A model generated the notes under the pieces. That model was not told where the DNA came from and ran no database searches. It saw only the letters and a list, made by a program, of their open reading frames with translations. Below, in pieces: positions 1 to 5,362 of a stretch of DNA of 5,362 nt. The stretch comes from Rhodospirillales bacterium (GTDB lineage Bacteria > Pseudomonadota > Alphaproteobacteria > Acetobacterales > Acetobacteraceae), in NCBI GenBank assembly GCA_018971455.1, contig JAGXAV010000184.1, positions 1-5,362 on the forward strand. Direction: 5' to 3'. A program made the translations under genes and the position numbers. The stretch's first letter is position 1. Each line of letters starts with the position of its first letter.

Positions 1-665
1 GTAAGGGGGCGGCACGCGCGACTCGCCGGCAGGGCAAGGTGCCCGCCGTGATCTATGGCGCCAACCAGGCGCCCACCCTTATCGCGCTCGATCCGCGCAT
101 CGTCATGCGCGAGCTGCACAGCAGCGGCTGGCGCTCGCGCCTCTACGAGGTGAAGTGCGGCGCGCAGACCACCCGCGCCCTGCTGCGCGAGGTGCAGCTG
201 CACCCCATCTCCGACGCGCCGGTGCATGCCGATTTCCAGCGCCTGGCCGCCGGCGAGAAGATCCGCGTCGCCATCACCGTGCTGTTCCAGAACGACCTCA
301 CCAGCGTCGGCCTCAAGCGTGGCGGCGTGCTGAACGTCGTGCGCCACACCGTCGAGTGCTATTGCGACCCTGAGAACGTGCCGGCGCATTTCGACGCCGA
401 TCTCGGCCCGCTCGACATCAACGACAATGTCCGCTGGTCCGACCTCAAGGGCACCGAAGGCATCCGCCCGATCATCACCGACCGCGACTTCGTGATCGCC
501 ACGGTGGCCGCCCCCACCAAGATCGCCGAGGTGGCCGCCGAGCCGGGGGCCGCGGCCGCCGGGCCCGCCGCGGCCGCGGCGGCACCCGCCAAGGGAGCCG
601 CGCCCGCCAAGGCCGCGCCCGCCGCCAAGGCCGCCCCGAAGGCGCCCGCCGCCAAGAAGAAGTAA
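1..665 (+). CDS. rplY: 50S ribosomal protein L25 / Ctc family, 5'-partial
   Basis: This is a large-subunit ribosomal protein that binds 5S rRNA; the long two-domain form is called Ctc or TL5. The reading frame is open from the window edge (codons start at base 3) and begins [21 protein letters not shown], the L25 N-terminal signature. About 15-20 residues are therefore missing upstream, and the GTG at 39 is an internal valine, not the start. The visible 220 residues contain the L25 beta-barrel domain to about base 246, then the TL5 C-terminal domain (about 250-520, with GGVLNVVRH and [14 protein letters not shown]). A low-complexity Ala/Pro/Lys tail follows, ending in AAKKK, as is common in alphaproteobacterial L25. 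pth follows 32 nt later, an arrangement conserved in many bacteria, so co-transcription is likely. Identity is near certain; the promoter and start lie outside the window. Confidence 0.96.
   Translation, partial: KGAARATRRQGKVPAVIYGANQAPTLIALDPRIVMRELHSSGWRSRLYEVKCGAQTTRALLREVQLHPISDAPVHADFQRLAAGEKIRVAITVLFQNDLTSVGLKRGGVLNVVRHTVECYCDPENVPAHFDADLGPLDINDNVRWSDLKGTEGIRPIITDRDFVIATVAAPTKIAEVAAEPGAAAAGPAAAAAAPAKGAAPAKAAPAAKAAPKAPAAKKK
550..662 (+). repeat. Low-complexity Ala/Pro/Lys-coding tail of L25
   Basis: The last roughly 37 codons of the L25 gene are almost entirely Ala, Pro, Gly and Lys. Degenerate units of the type cccgccaag or cccgccgccaag (first copies at 585-593 and 603-611) encode repeated PAK/PAAK. 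The protein tail is probably disordered, and its basic end (KKK) could contact rRNA; that role is inferred. The same stretch contains a 10-bp inverted repeat (ccgcggccgc at 550-559 and gcggccgcgg at 570-579), which is explained by GCC/GCG alanine codons. Confidence 0.7.
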
Positions 666-686
666 ACGCCGGGAAGACGTAACCGC

Positions 687-691
687 GAAGG
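687..691 (+). promoter_or_regulatory. Ribosome binding site of pth
   Basis: GAAGG lies 6 nt before the ATG at 698 and is a plausible, moderately strong Shine-Dalgarno match. It supports this ATG as the pth start. The 32-nt rplY-pth gap shows no hairpin or recognisable promoter, consistent with read-through from rplY. Confidence 0.5.
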
Positions 692-697
692 CGCGCC

Positions 698-1276
698 ATG
701 CTGCTCTGGGTCGGGCTGGGCAATCCCGAGCCGGGAATGGCGCGCCAGCGGCACAATATCGGCTTCATGGCCCTCGACGTGATCGCCGCCACGCACCGGT
801 TCGGCCCGTGGCGGCCGCGCTTCAAGGGCCTGGTGGCGGAGGGCAGCATCGAGGGCGTGCGCGTCATCGGGCTGAAGCCGCAGACCTACATGAACGATTC
901 CGGCGCCAGCGTGCAGGCGGCCGCCGCGTTCTTCAAGCTGCCGCCCGAGGCGATCACCGCCTTCCATGACGAGCTCGACCTCGCGCCCGGCCGCGTTCGG
1001 GTCAAGCGCGGCGGCGGGGCGGCCGGGCATAACGGCCTGCGCAGCATGGACCGCATGCTGGGCAGTCCGGATTATTGGCGGGTCCGCCTCGGCATCGGCC
1101 ATCCCGGCGACAAGGCGCGCGTCACCGGCCATGTGCTGGGCGATTTCGCCAAGGTGGACCGGGACTGGCTGATCCCGCTGCTCGACGCGGTGGCCGCCGC
1201 CGCCCCCCTGCTGGCCGCCGGCCGGCCGGAGGATTTCATGACCAGGGTCGCGCTGCTCACACAGGATTCGGAATAA
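698..1276 (+). CDS. pth: Peptidyl-tRNA hydrolase
   Basis: This cytosolic enzyme cleaves the ester bond of peptidyl-tRNAs that drop off stalled ribosomes, recycling tRNA. The 192-residue protein has normal family length. It starts [10 protein letters not shown], with the conserved Asn at N9 of the LGNP motif. The catalytic His is H19 in RQRHNIGF. The substrate-binding Asn is N66 in TYMNDSG, the catalytic-site Asp is D91 in FHDELDL, and the second binding Asn is N112 in [12 protein letters not shown]. These correspond to E. coli N10, H20, N68, D93 and N114, so the enzyme should be active. The ATG start sits 6 nt after GAAGG and puts the first beta strand at the expected position. The TAA stop overlaps the ychF start by one base. 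It lies between rplY and ychF, as in many proteobacteria. No anomalies were seen apart from minor side-chain variants such as GNPEPGM. Confidence 0.97.
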   Translation: MLLWVGLGNPEPGMARQRHNIGFMALDVIAATHRFGPWRPRFKGLVAEGSIEGVRVIGLKPQTYMNDSGASVQAAAAFFKLPPEAITAFHDELDLAPGRVRVKRGGGAAGHNGLRSMDRMLGSPDYWRVRLGIGHPGDKARVTGHVLGDFAKVDRDWLIPLLDAVAAAAPLLAAGRPEDFMTRVALLTQDSE

Positions 1277-1278
1277 TG
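1263..1278 (+). promoter_or_regulatory. ychF RBS and TAATG translational-coupling site
   Basis: AGGA at 1263-1266 lies inside the end of pth, 9 nt before the ychF ATG at 1276. The pth stop TAA (1274-1276) shares its last A with that ATG, forming TAATG. This layout is typical of translational coupling, with ribosomes ending pth able to reinitiate on ychF. Coupling is inferred from the layout. Confidence 0.55.
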
Positions 1279-2370
1279 GGTTTCAATTGCGGCATCGTCG
1301 GCCTGCCCAATGTGGGCAAGAGCACGCTGTTCAACGCGCTGACCGCCACCGCCGCGGCGCAGGCGGCGAATTATCCGTTCTGCACGATCGAGCCCAATGT
1401 CGGCCGCGTCGCGGTGCCCGATCCGCGTCTGGCCGCCCTCGCCGCCATCGGCAGATCGCAGAAGATCGTGCCGACCAGCCTGGAGTTCGTCGATATCGCG
1501 GGCCTCGTGCGCGGCGCCTCGAAGGGCGAGGGCCTGGGCAACCAGTTCCTTGCCAATATCCGCGAGGTGGACGCCATCATCCATGTGCTGCGCTGCTTCG
1601 AGGATGCCGACGTCACCCATGTCGAAGGCAGCGTCGATCCCATCCGCGACGCCGAGACGGTCGAGACCGAGCTGATGCTCGCCGATCTGGAGAGCCTGGA
1701 GAAGCGCCTGCTCGCCGCCCAGAAGAAGGCCCGCGGCGGCGACAAGGAGAGCATCGCCCAGGTGGCGCTGATGGAGCCGATCGTCGCCGCCCTCACCGCT
1801 GGCCGGCCGGCGCGCACGGCGATCGCGGCCACGGATGTCGAGGCGGCCCGGCGCCTGCAACTGCTGACCAGCAAGCCCGTGCTCTACATCTGCAATGTCG
1901 AGGAAGCCGCGGCCGCGACCGGCAATGTCTATTCGGCGCGCGTCGCCGCCCGCGCCGCGGCCGAGGGCGCGCAGCACGTCATCGTCTCGGCCGCCATCGA
2001 GGCCGAGGTCTCCCAGCTTCCGGAGGCCGATCGGGGCGAGTTCCTCGAAGGGCTCGGCCTGCACGATAGCGGGCTCGACCGGGTGATCCGCGCCGGCTAC
2101 GCGCTGCTCGGCCTGATCACCTATTTCACCGTCGGCCCGAAGGAGACCCGCGCCTGGACCATCGTGCGCGGCACCAAGGCGCCGCAGGCCGCCGCCGTCA
2201 TCCACAACGATTTCGAGCGCGGCTTCATCGCCTGCGAAACCATCGCCTATGACGACTACATCGCCGGCGCCGGCGAGGCCGGCGCCAAGGAAGCCGGGCG
2301 CATGCGCGTCGAGGGCAAAGAGTACGTCGTCAGGGACGGCGACGTGCTGCTGTTCCGCTTCAACGTCTAG
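1276..2370 (+). CDS. ychF: Ribosome-associated OBG-family ATPase YchF
   Basis: This is a universally conserved P-loop NTPase of the OBG family that associates with ribosomes. In other bacteria it is linked to translation control and oxidative-stress responses. The 364-residue protein matches the family length (E. coli about 363). It shows the G1 P-loop GLPNVGKST (residues 9-17), G3 DIAGLV (73-78) followed by the glycine-rich [11 protein letters not shown], and NVEE (207-210) where GTPases carry NKxD. NVEE is the YchF-type variant associated with ATP rather than GTP preference. A helical insert lies around residues 120-200. The C-terminal TGS domain (about 280-364) contains [13 protein letters not shown] and ends [10 protein letters not shown], near-identical in pattern to other YchF proteins. 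The frame stays open upstream to 1075, but the ATG at 1276 gives the canonical [12 protein letters not shown]-terminus and overlaps the pth stop. It is the last gene of the plus-strand cluster. Confidence 0.98.
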   Translation: MGFNCGIVGLPNVGKSTLFNALTATAAAQAANYPFCTIEPNVGRVAVPDPRLAALAAIGRSQKIVPTSLEFVDIAGLVRGASKGEGLGNQFLANIREVDAIIHVLRCFEDADVTHVEGSVDPIRDAETVETELMLADLESLEKRLLAAQKKARGGDKESIAQVALMEPIVAALTAGRPARTAIAATDVEAARRLQLLTSKPVLYICNVEEAAAATGNVYSARVAARAAAEGAQHVIVSAAIEAEVSQLPEADRGEFLEGLGLHDSGLDRVIRAGYALLGLITYFTVGPKETRAWTIVRGTKAPQAAAVIHNDFERGFIACETIAYDDYIAGAGEAGAKEAGRMRVEGKEYVVRDGDVLLFRFNV

Positions 2371-2378
2371 CGCAACGC

Positions 2379-2404
2379 CCGACCTGATGAGCCCATCAGG
2401 TCGG
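2379..2404. terminator. Hairpin between convergent genes, probable bidirectional terminator
   Basis: A perfect 11-bp inverted repeat (ccgacctgatg and catcaggtcgg) flanks a 4-nt loop (agcc). It lies 8 nt after the ychF stop and 12 nt after the stop of the convergent minus-strand gene. Its position and symmetry suit a terminator or mRNA 3'-end stabiliser serving both operons. Neither side is followed by a T-run, so it is not a classical intrinsic terminator; it may act with Rho or as a processing barrier. Confidence 0.62.
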
Positions 2405-2416
2405 ACGCAGCTCTGC

Positions 2417-2989
2417 CTACCGCTCCGTCTTGTGGTATTCGCGGTTCGGCATCATGTCGGTCGCCGAGGCCATGCGGTTGGACAGGTTGAAGAAGGCCAC
2501 CGTCTCGCCGAGGTCGAACAGATCGTCGTTCGACAGGCCCACCCCGCGCAGGGCGGCGCGGTCTGCCTCCTCGATCAGCCAGGGCGTCGTCGTCATCTTC
2601 CAGGCGAAATCCAGCATGGCCCGCTGCCGCGCATCGAGCCTGGCGACGCGATAGTTCAGCGCCATCATCTCGCCGAGCTCGGGATCGCCGGAAAGCTGGC
2701 GCACCGCCGCACCATGAGCGACCAGGCAGTAATAGCAACGATTGGCCGATGAGACGACGACGGCCACCATCTCGCGCTCGAGCTTGGAGAGGCCCGATTT
2801 GGCCAGCATGATCTCGTTGTACATCGCCATGAAATGGCGCAGCCGCTGCGGCTTGAGGCTGTAGGCGGAATAGACGTTCGGCACGAAGCCGAGCTTGTCG
2901 ACGCATTTCGCCCAGATCGCCTTGAGGTCATCGTCCAGCGCCGTCGGGTCGGCCACGCCGAGGACGGAAATATGCTCTGGCTGCGGCAT
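2417..2989 (-). CDS. AhpD-like peroxidase-related protein (carboxymuconolactone decarboxylase fold)
   Basis: This 190-residue, probably cytosolic protein belongs to the AhpD/CMD superfamily, close to the 'uncharacterised peroxidase-related enzyme' type. The redox centre is in EREMVAVVVSSANRCYYCLVAH: C85 and C88 form the CxxC pair and H92 follows. E73 sits 12 residues before C85, as in the AhpD Glu/Cys/Cys/His relay. Y87 stands where classical AhpD has the CxHC histidine, a variant seen in CYYC members. The later GVGLSNDDLFDLGETVAFFNLSNRMA segment matches the family's C-terminal helices. The ATG at 2989 is chosen because it has GGAGA 6 nt upstream and the preceding gene ends 14 nt away; longer in-frame extensions run into that gene. 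It is the last gene of the minus-strand operon. A peroxide- or thiol-dependent role is likely; the substrate is unknown, and classification as a decarboxylase is less likely. Confidence 0.9.
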   Translation of the reverse strand: MPQPEHISVLGVADPTALDDDLKAIWAKCVDKLGFVPNVYSAYSLKPQRLRHFMAMYNEIMLAKSGLSKLEREMVAVVVSSANRCYYCLVAHGAAVRQLSGDPELGEMMALNYRVARLDARQRAMLDFAWKMTTTPWLIEEADRAALRGVGLSNDDLFDLGETVAFFNLSNRMASATDMMPNREYHKTER

Positions 2990-2995
2990 GTCTTG

Positions 2996-3000
2996 TCTCC
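2996..3000 (-). promoter_or_regulatory. Strong ribosome binding site of the AhpD-like gene
   Basis: On the minus strand GGAGA lies 6 nt before the ATG at 2989, within the 14-nt gap after the hydrolase stop. It fixes the start codon against the longer open frame reaching 3394. It also lets the gene be translated independently on a shared transcript. Confidence 0.7.
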
Positions 3001-3003
3001 AGT

Positions 3004-4872
3004 TCAGATCGGCAGGATGGGCAGCACCAGCCGGCTCGGCCGCGCCGCATCGACGAACACCGTATTGGTGGCGACGCGCCGGCGGCGCGACGCGCCCTCC
3101 GCCTCGCCGGTGTTCGGGTTCACGTCGAATTTCGGGAAGTTGCTCGATGACACGTCGAGCCGGATGCGATGGCCCGGCAGGAAGAGATTGGCCATTGGCG
3201 GCAACGTGACGACGATCTTCACGATCTCCCCCGGCCTGCGCCAGCGCGGCCGGCTCCAATCCTCGCTGTAGCGCAGCCGCACCACGCCGTCCGTCAGGTT
3301 CATCGCGTAGCCGCGCGGATAATCGGCGCTCGGCGGATGCACGTCGATCAGCTTGGCGGTGAAATCGGTGTCCGGCCCATCGGTCGAGACCCATAATTCG
3401 GCGGTGATCGGGCCCACCACCTGCACCGCCTCGTGCAGCGGCGCGGTCTGGAAGGCCAGCACGTCGGCGCGCGAGGCCAGCGGCAGGAAGGGCGCGGTGC
3501 AGCCGAAGAATGCCTCGCTCTCCACCTGGTCCCAGGCACCGGCGCTGGCCACCGGCTCGAGGCTGCTGAAATTGCCGCCGATGGTGGGCACCGGGCGCGC
3601 CGGATCGAAATCATAAGCGAGCGGCGGGGCCGCTTCCGCCGGCGCCGCGGGGTCGAGACGCATGTCGCCGTGCAGGTGAAAGGCGCGCGGGCTCGCCCCC
3701 GGCGCCGGCCAGTCATCGAGGCTGATCCAGCGCCCGCCATGCTCCAGATGTCCCGCCGGGTCGCGCCGTCCGCTGCCGCCGCCCATGACGAACACGCGCA
3801 CCGAAGGTTCCGGGTTGGGCGTGCCGGCAACGGCATGGTCGAAATGGCGCAGCCGGTAATGCCGCCAGTCCCCGGCCCAGGAATCGATGGCGGCATCCGG
3901 GCCGAACGCCACGTCGCCGAAGCGGGTCGCACTGCGGTCGCCATGCTTCCATGGCCCGAGAATGAGCCGCTGCGTCCCCCGGCCCGCGCGCTTCAGGCCG
4001 ATGTAATTGGCCGTCGCCGTCAGCGTGTAGGGGTCGAACCAGGAGGACATGTGCACGCAGTCGGCGCGGCTGTACCGGGCGTGGAATCCCTCCGCCCAGA
4101 TGCCCAGCTGCCGCCAGAAACCGTCGAACGGCCCGTGGCGCCACTGGTCGAACAGATAGGCCTCGTAGGCCGGATGGTGGCGCAGCGGCGAATGGCCGGG
4201 CCGCCATGGCAGGCGGGTGAACCAGTCGCGGATATCCTCCGCCTCCAGCGCCGCCTTCATCACCGGATCGGCCTGCGCCTCCGGCGACTGGATGGCCTGC
4301 TTGTGCGCCCAGGTCGCCTGTTTCAGCTCGAAGGCGCCGAACTGGCGGATGCCGCCGGCCCAGGCATTGGCGAAACCGCCGGAATCGAGCACCTGCGCGA
4401 CCACGCCCGGCGCGTCGAGGCAGCCCAGCGCCGCCTGGGTGTGCGCGGCATAGGACAGGCCCATGGTGCAGATGCGCCCGTCGCACCAATCCTGGCCGAC
4501 CAGCCAGGCGCAGGTGTCGAAGCCGTCCTCGCCGTCCGAGAGGTATTTGACGAACACCCCCTCCGAGCCGTGGCGGCCGCGATTGTCCTGATAGACCACG
4601 GCGTAGCCATGCGCGGTGAAAAACCCGGCGAGCGCGCTGCGCGACATCGGCACGGCCTCCGCCGCCGTGATCTCGCTGCGGCTGGCCAGGTCCCGCCCAT
4701 AGGGCGTGCGCTCGAGAACCACCGGAAAAGGACCCGGCCCGTCCGGCAGATGGATGTCCGTGGCCAGCCCCACCCCGTCGCGCATGGCCACGCGCGCGGT
4801 CCAGAACCGGTTGCCGGCGACTCCGGTGGGGGCGGATCCGGCGGGAGATACCGAGGCTGGGATGGACGTCAT
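3004..4872 (-). CDS. CocE/NonD family serine hydrolase (S15 X-Pro dipeptidyl-peptidase-like)
   Basis: This alpha/beta hydrolase belongs to the family holding cocaine esterase CocE, alpha-amino-acid ester hydrolases and glutaryl-7-ACA acylases, which hydrolyse ester or amide bonds of small acyl compounds. In the 622-residue protein the catalytic domain spans about residues 22-345. It has ERTPYGR (oxyanion-hole Tyr Y58), YQDNRGRHGSEG (94-105), nucleophile S140 in GLSYAAHTQ, Asp D280 in SSWFDPYTLT, and His H310 in LILGPWKHGDRS. A helical cap lies around 150-265. The X-Pro dipeptidyl-peptidase C-terminal jelly-roll domain (about 350-620) carries the hallmark SSSNFPKFDVNPNTGE. The triad is complete, so activity is expected. 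No hydrophobic signal peptide is visible, suggesting a cytosolic location. The canonical GxSYxG elbow is GLSYAA here. The ATG at 4872 has only a weak AGG 9 nt upstream; the first 20 residues are low-complexity, so the exact start is less certain. The substrate is unknown. True X-Pro dipeptidase activity is less likely than esterase or amidase activity. Confidence 0.94.
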   Translation of the reverse strand: MTSIPASVSPAGSAPTGVAGNRFWTARVAMRDGVGLATDIHLPDGPGPFPVVLERTPYGRDLASRSEITAAEAVPMSRSALAGFFTAHGYAVVYQDNRGRHGSEGVFVKYLSDGEDGFDTCAWLVGQDWCDGRICTMGLSYAAHTQAALGCLDAPGVVAQVLDSGGFANAWAGGIRQFGAFELKQATWAHKQAIQSPEAQADPVMKAALEAEDIRDWFTRLPWRPGHSPLRHHPAYEAYLFDQWRHGPFDGFWRQLGIWAEGFHARYSRADCVHMSSWFDPYTLTATANYIGLKRAGRGTQRLILGPWKHGDRSATRFGDVAFGPDAAIDSWAGDWRHYRLRHFDHAVAGTPNPEPSVRVFVMGGGSGRRDPAGHLEHGGRWISLDDWPAPGASPRAFHLHGDMRLDPAAPAEAAPPLAYDFDPARPVPTIGGNFSSLEPVASAGAWDQVESEAFFGCTAPFLPLASRADVLAFQTAPLHEAVQVVGPITAELWVSTDGPDTDFTAKLIDVHPPSADYPRGYAMNLTDGVVRLRYSEDWSRPRWRRPGEIVKIVVTLPPMANLFLPGHRIRLDVSSSNFPKFDVNPNTGEAEGASRRRRVATNTVFVDAARPSRLVLPILPI

Positions 4873-4917
4873 GGCGGCCAGCCTAGACTGCTTCGCCGCG
4901 ACAGCAAGGCACGCCGC

Positions 4918-5362
4918 TCAACCGGTCGGCACCCAGAAGCGCAGCTGCATGTCGTCCGGGCCGTAGGCGTACGGCCCATCCTCCGCCGGCACGCCGCCAT
5001 TGGCGAGGATCACCCGCCGCGACGGGACGTTCTGCGGATCGCAGGTCACCATCACGCGCGCGAGCCCGACGGCGCGCGCCACCGGCAGCAGCAGGGCGAG
5101 CGCCCGGGTGGCATAGCCGCGCCGGCGCTTCCACGGCACCACGGCGTAGCCCACATGGCCGTGCGTATAGGGCGGCAAGGCCTCCGTCCCCGGCAGGAAG
5201 CGCAGCCCGATGCGCCCGCAGAATTCCCCGTCCGACAGCCAGAGCAGCCGGTTCGGCAGGCGCGGCACCACCTGCCCGTCGGCCCGCGTGATGGTGCCGT
5301 CCTGGCGCACCAGCTCCCGCAGAAAGGCATCGCGATCGGCGCGCAGGTCGGCCAGCTGGATG
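4918..5362 (-). CDS. GNAT-family N-acetyltransferase (COG3981-like), 5'-partial
   Basis: This is the C-terminal 147 residues of an acetyl-CoA-dependent GNAT acetyltransferase; the frame is open to the window edge, so the start lies beyond it. Visible elements are the early strand NRLLWLSDGEFCGRIGLRF and the HVGYAVVPWKRRRGYATRAL segment. The latter holds the acetyl-CoA pyrophosphate-binding RxxGxG/A-type motif A (RRGYAT, about residues 80-85 of the fragment). Next comes motif B-like VTCDPQNVPSRRVILANGG, with the NxxSxRVIxxNGG pattern typical of COG3981 predicted acetyltransferases. Family members are about 170-180 residues, so roughly 25-35 are missing. The GTG at 5310 would give a shorter frame, but coding continues cleanly upstream (QLADLRADRDAFLREL), so it is probably internal. 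The acceptor substrate (small molecule or protein N-terminus) is unknown. It is co-directional with the hydrolase gene, 45 nt apart, and possibly shares its transcript. Confidence 0.88.
   Translation of the reverse strand, partial: IQLADLRADRDAFLRELVRQDGTITRADGQVVPRLPNRLLWLSDGEFCGRIGLRFLPGTEALPPYTHGHVGYAVVPWKRRRGYATRALALLLPVARAVGLARVMVTCDPQNVPSRRVILANGGVPAEDGPYAYGPDDMQLRFWVPTG

Noticed and set aside
550..579. 10-bp GC-only inverted repeat in rplY as a regulatory hairpin or terminator
   Set aside because: It is inside the coding sequence and follows from runs of GCC/GCG alanine codons; nothing indicates separate function.
39..665. GTG at 39 as the start of the L25 gene
   Set aside because: In-frame codons from base 3 encode conserved L25 residues ([12 protein letters not shown]), so the gene continues upstream of the window and the GTG is an internal Val.
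1072..2205. Long minus-strand open frame (377 codons) opposite ychF, and another at 359-1132 opposite rplY/pth
   Set aside because: Both lie antisense to well-conserved genes, have composition expected from the shadow of high-GC codons (rich in Arg, Gly, Ala, Asp), and show no recognisable domain.
2249..2752. Plus-strand open frame running past the ychF stop, antisense to the AhpD-like gene
   Set aside because: Its first part is a shifted frame of the conserved YchF C-terminus and the rest is antisense to a conserved gene; it also runs through the hairpin at 2379-2404.
2990..3394. N-terminal extension of the AhpD-like protein up to position 3394
   Set aside because: It would overlap the conserved C-terminal domain of the hydrolase gene on the same strand in another frame. 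The ATG at 2989 has a good Shine-Dalgarno and gives the normal family length.
3713..4489. Alternative minus-strand frame (258 codons) inside the hydrolase gene
   Set aside because: It is an out-of-frame shadow with no recognisable motif, while the hydrolase frame carries the full catalytic triad and C-terminal domain.
4873..4917. Possible promoter or terminator in the 45-nt gap between the acetyltransferase and hydrolase genes
   Set aside because: No convincing -35/-10 pair, stable hairpin or T-run could be seen. Read-through from the acetyltransferase gene is the simpler reading, though a promoter further upstream in coding sequence cannot be excluded.

Overview
This is an ordinary, gene-dense, very GC-rich bacterial segment. 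Six genes fill nearly all of it, and no intergenic gap exceeds about 50 bases. The GC-saturated third codon positions point to an alphaproteobacterium. So do the gene order rplY-pth-ychF and the long Ala/Pro/Lys tail on a Ctc-type ribosomal protein L25. Phrases in the L25 C-terminal domain ([23 protein letters not shown]) resemble Acetobacteraceae from memory; this family-level placement is an inference without a database search.

Plus strand, positions 1-2370, is a conserved translation-related housekeeping cluster. It starts with the 3' part of rplY (5S rRNA-binding protein L25/Ctc, beginning before the window). Next comes complete pth (peptidyl-tRNA hydrolase), then complete ychF (ribosome-associated OBG-family ATPase). 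pth and ychF are joined by a TAATG stop/start overlap, so they are probably translationally coupled. All three proteins act on or around the ribosome or on peptidyl-tRNA.

Positions 2379-2404 hold a perfect 11-bp hairpin with a 4-nt loop between two convergent genes. It probably ends transcription or stabilises 3' ends in both directions, although neither side has a U-tract.

Minus strand, positions 5362-2417, reads as an accessory metabolic operon in the opposite direction. Its order is a GNAT acetyltransferase (COG3981-like, 5' end outside the window), a complete CocE/NonD-type S15 serine hydrolase, and a complete AhpD-like carboxymuconolactone-decarboxylase-fold peroxidase-related protein. 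The gaps are 45 and 14 nt. The hydrolase and peroxidase-like protein have intact catalytic residues, but their substrates cannot be read from the sequence.

I found no RNA genes, mobile elements, CRISPR arrays, attachment sites or origins, and no convincing sign of an undescribed system. The points most worth checking are the hydrolase/peroxidase pairing, the altered nucleophile elbow of the hydrolase, the CYYC active site, and the terminator-like hairpin.
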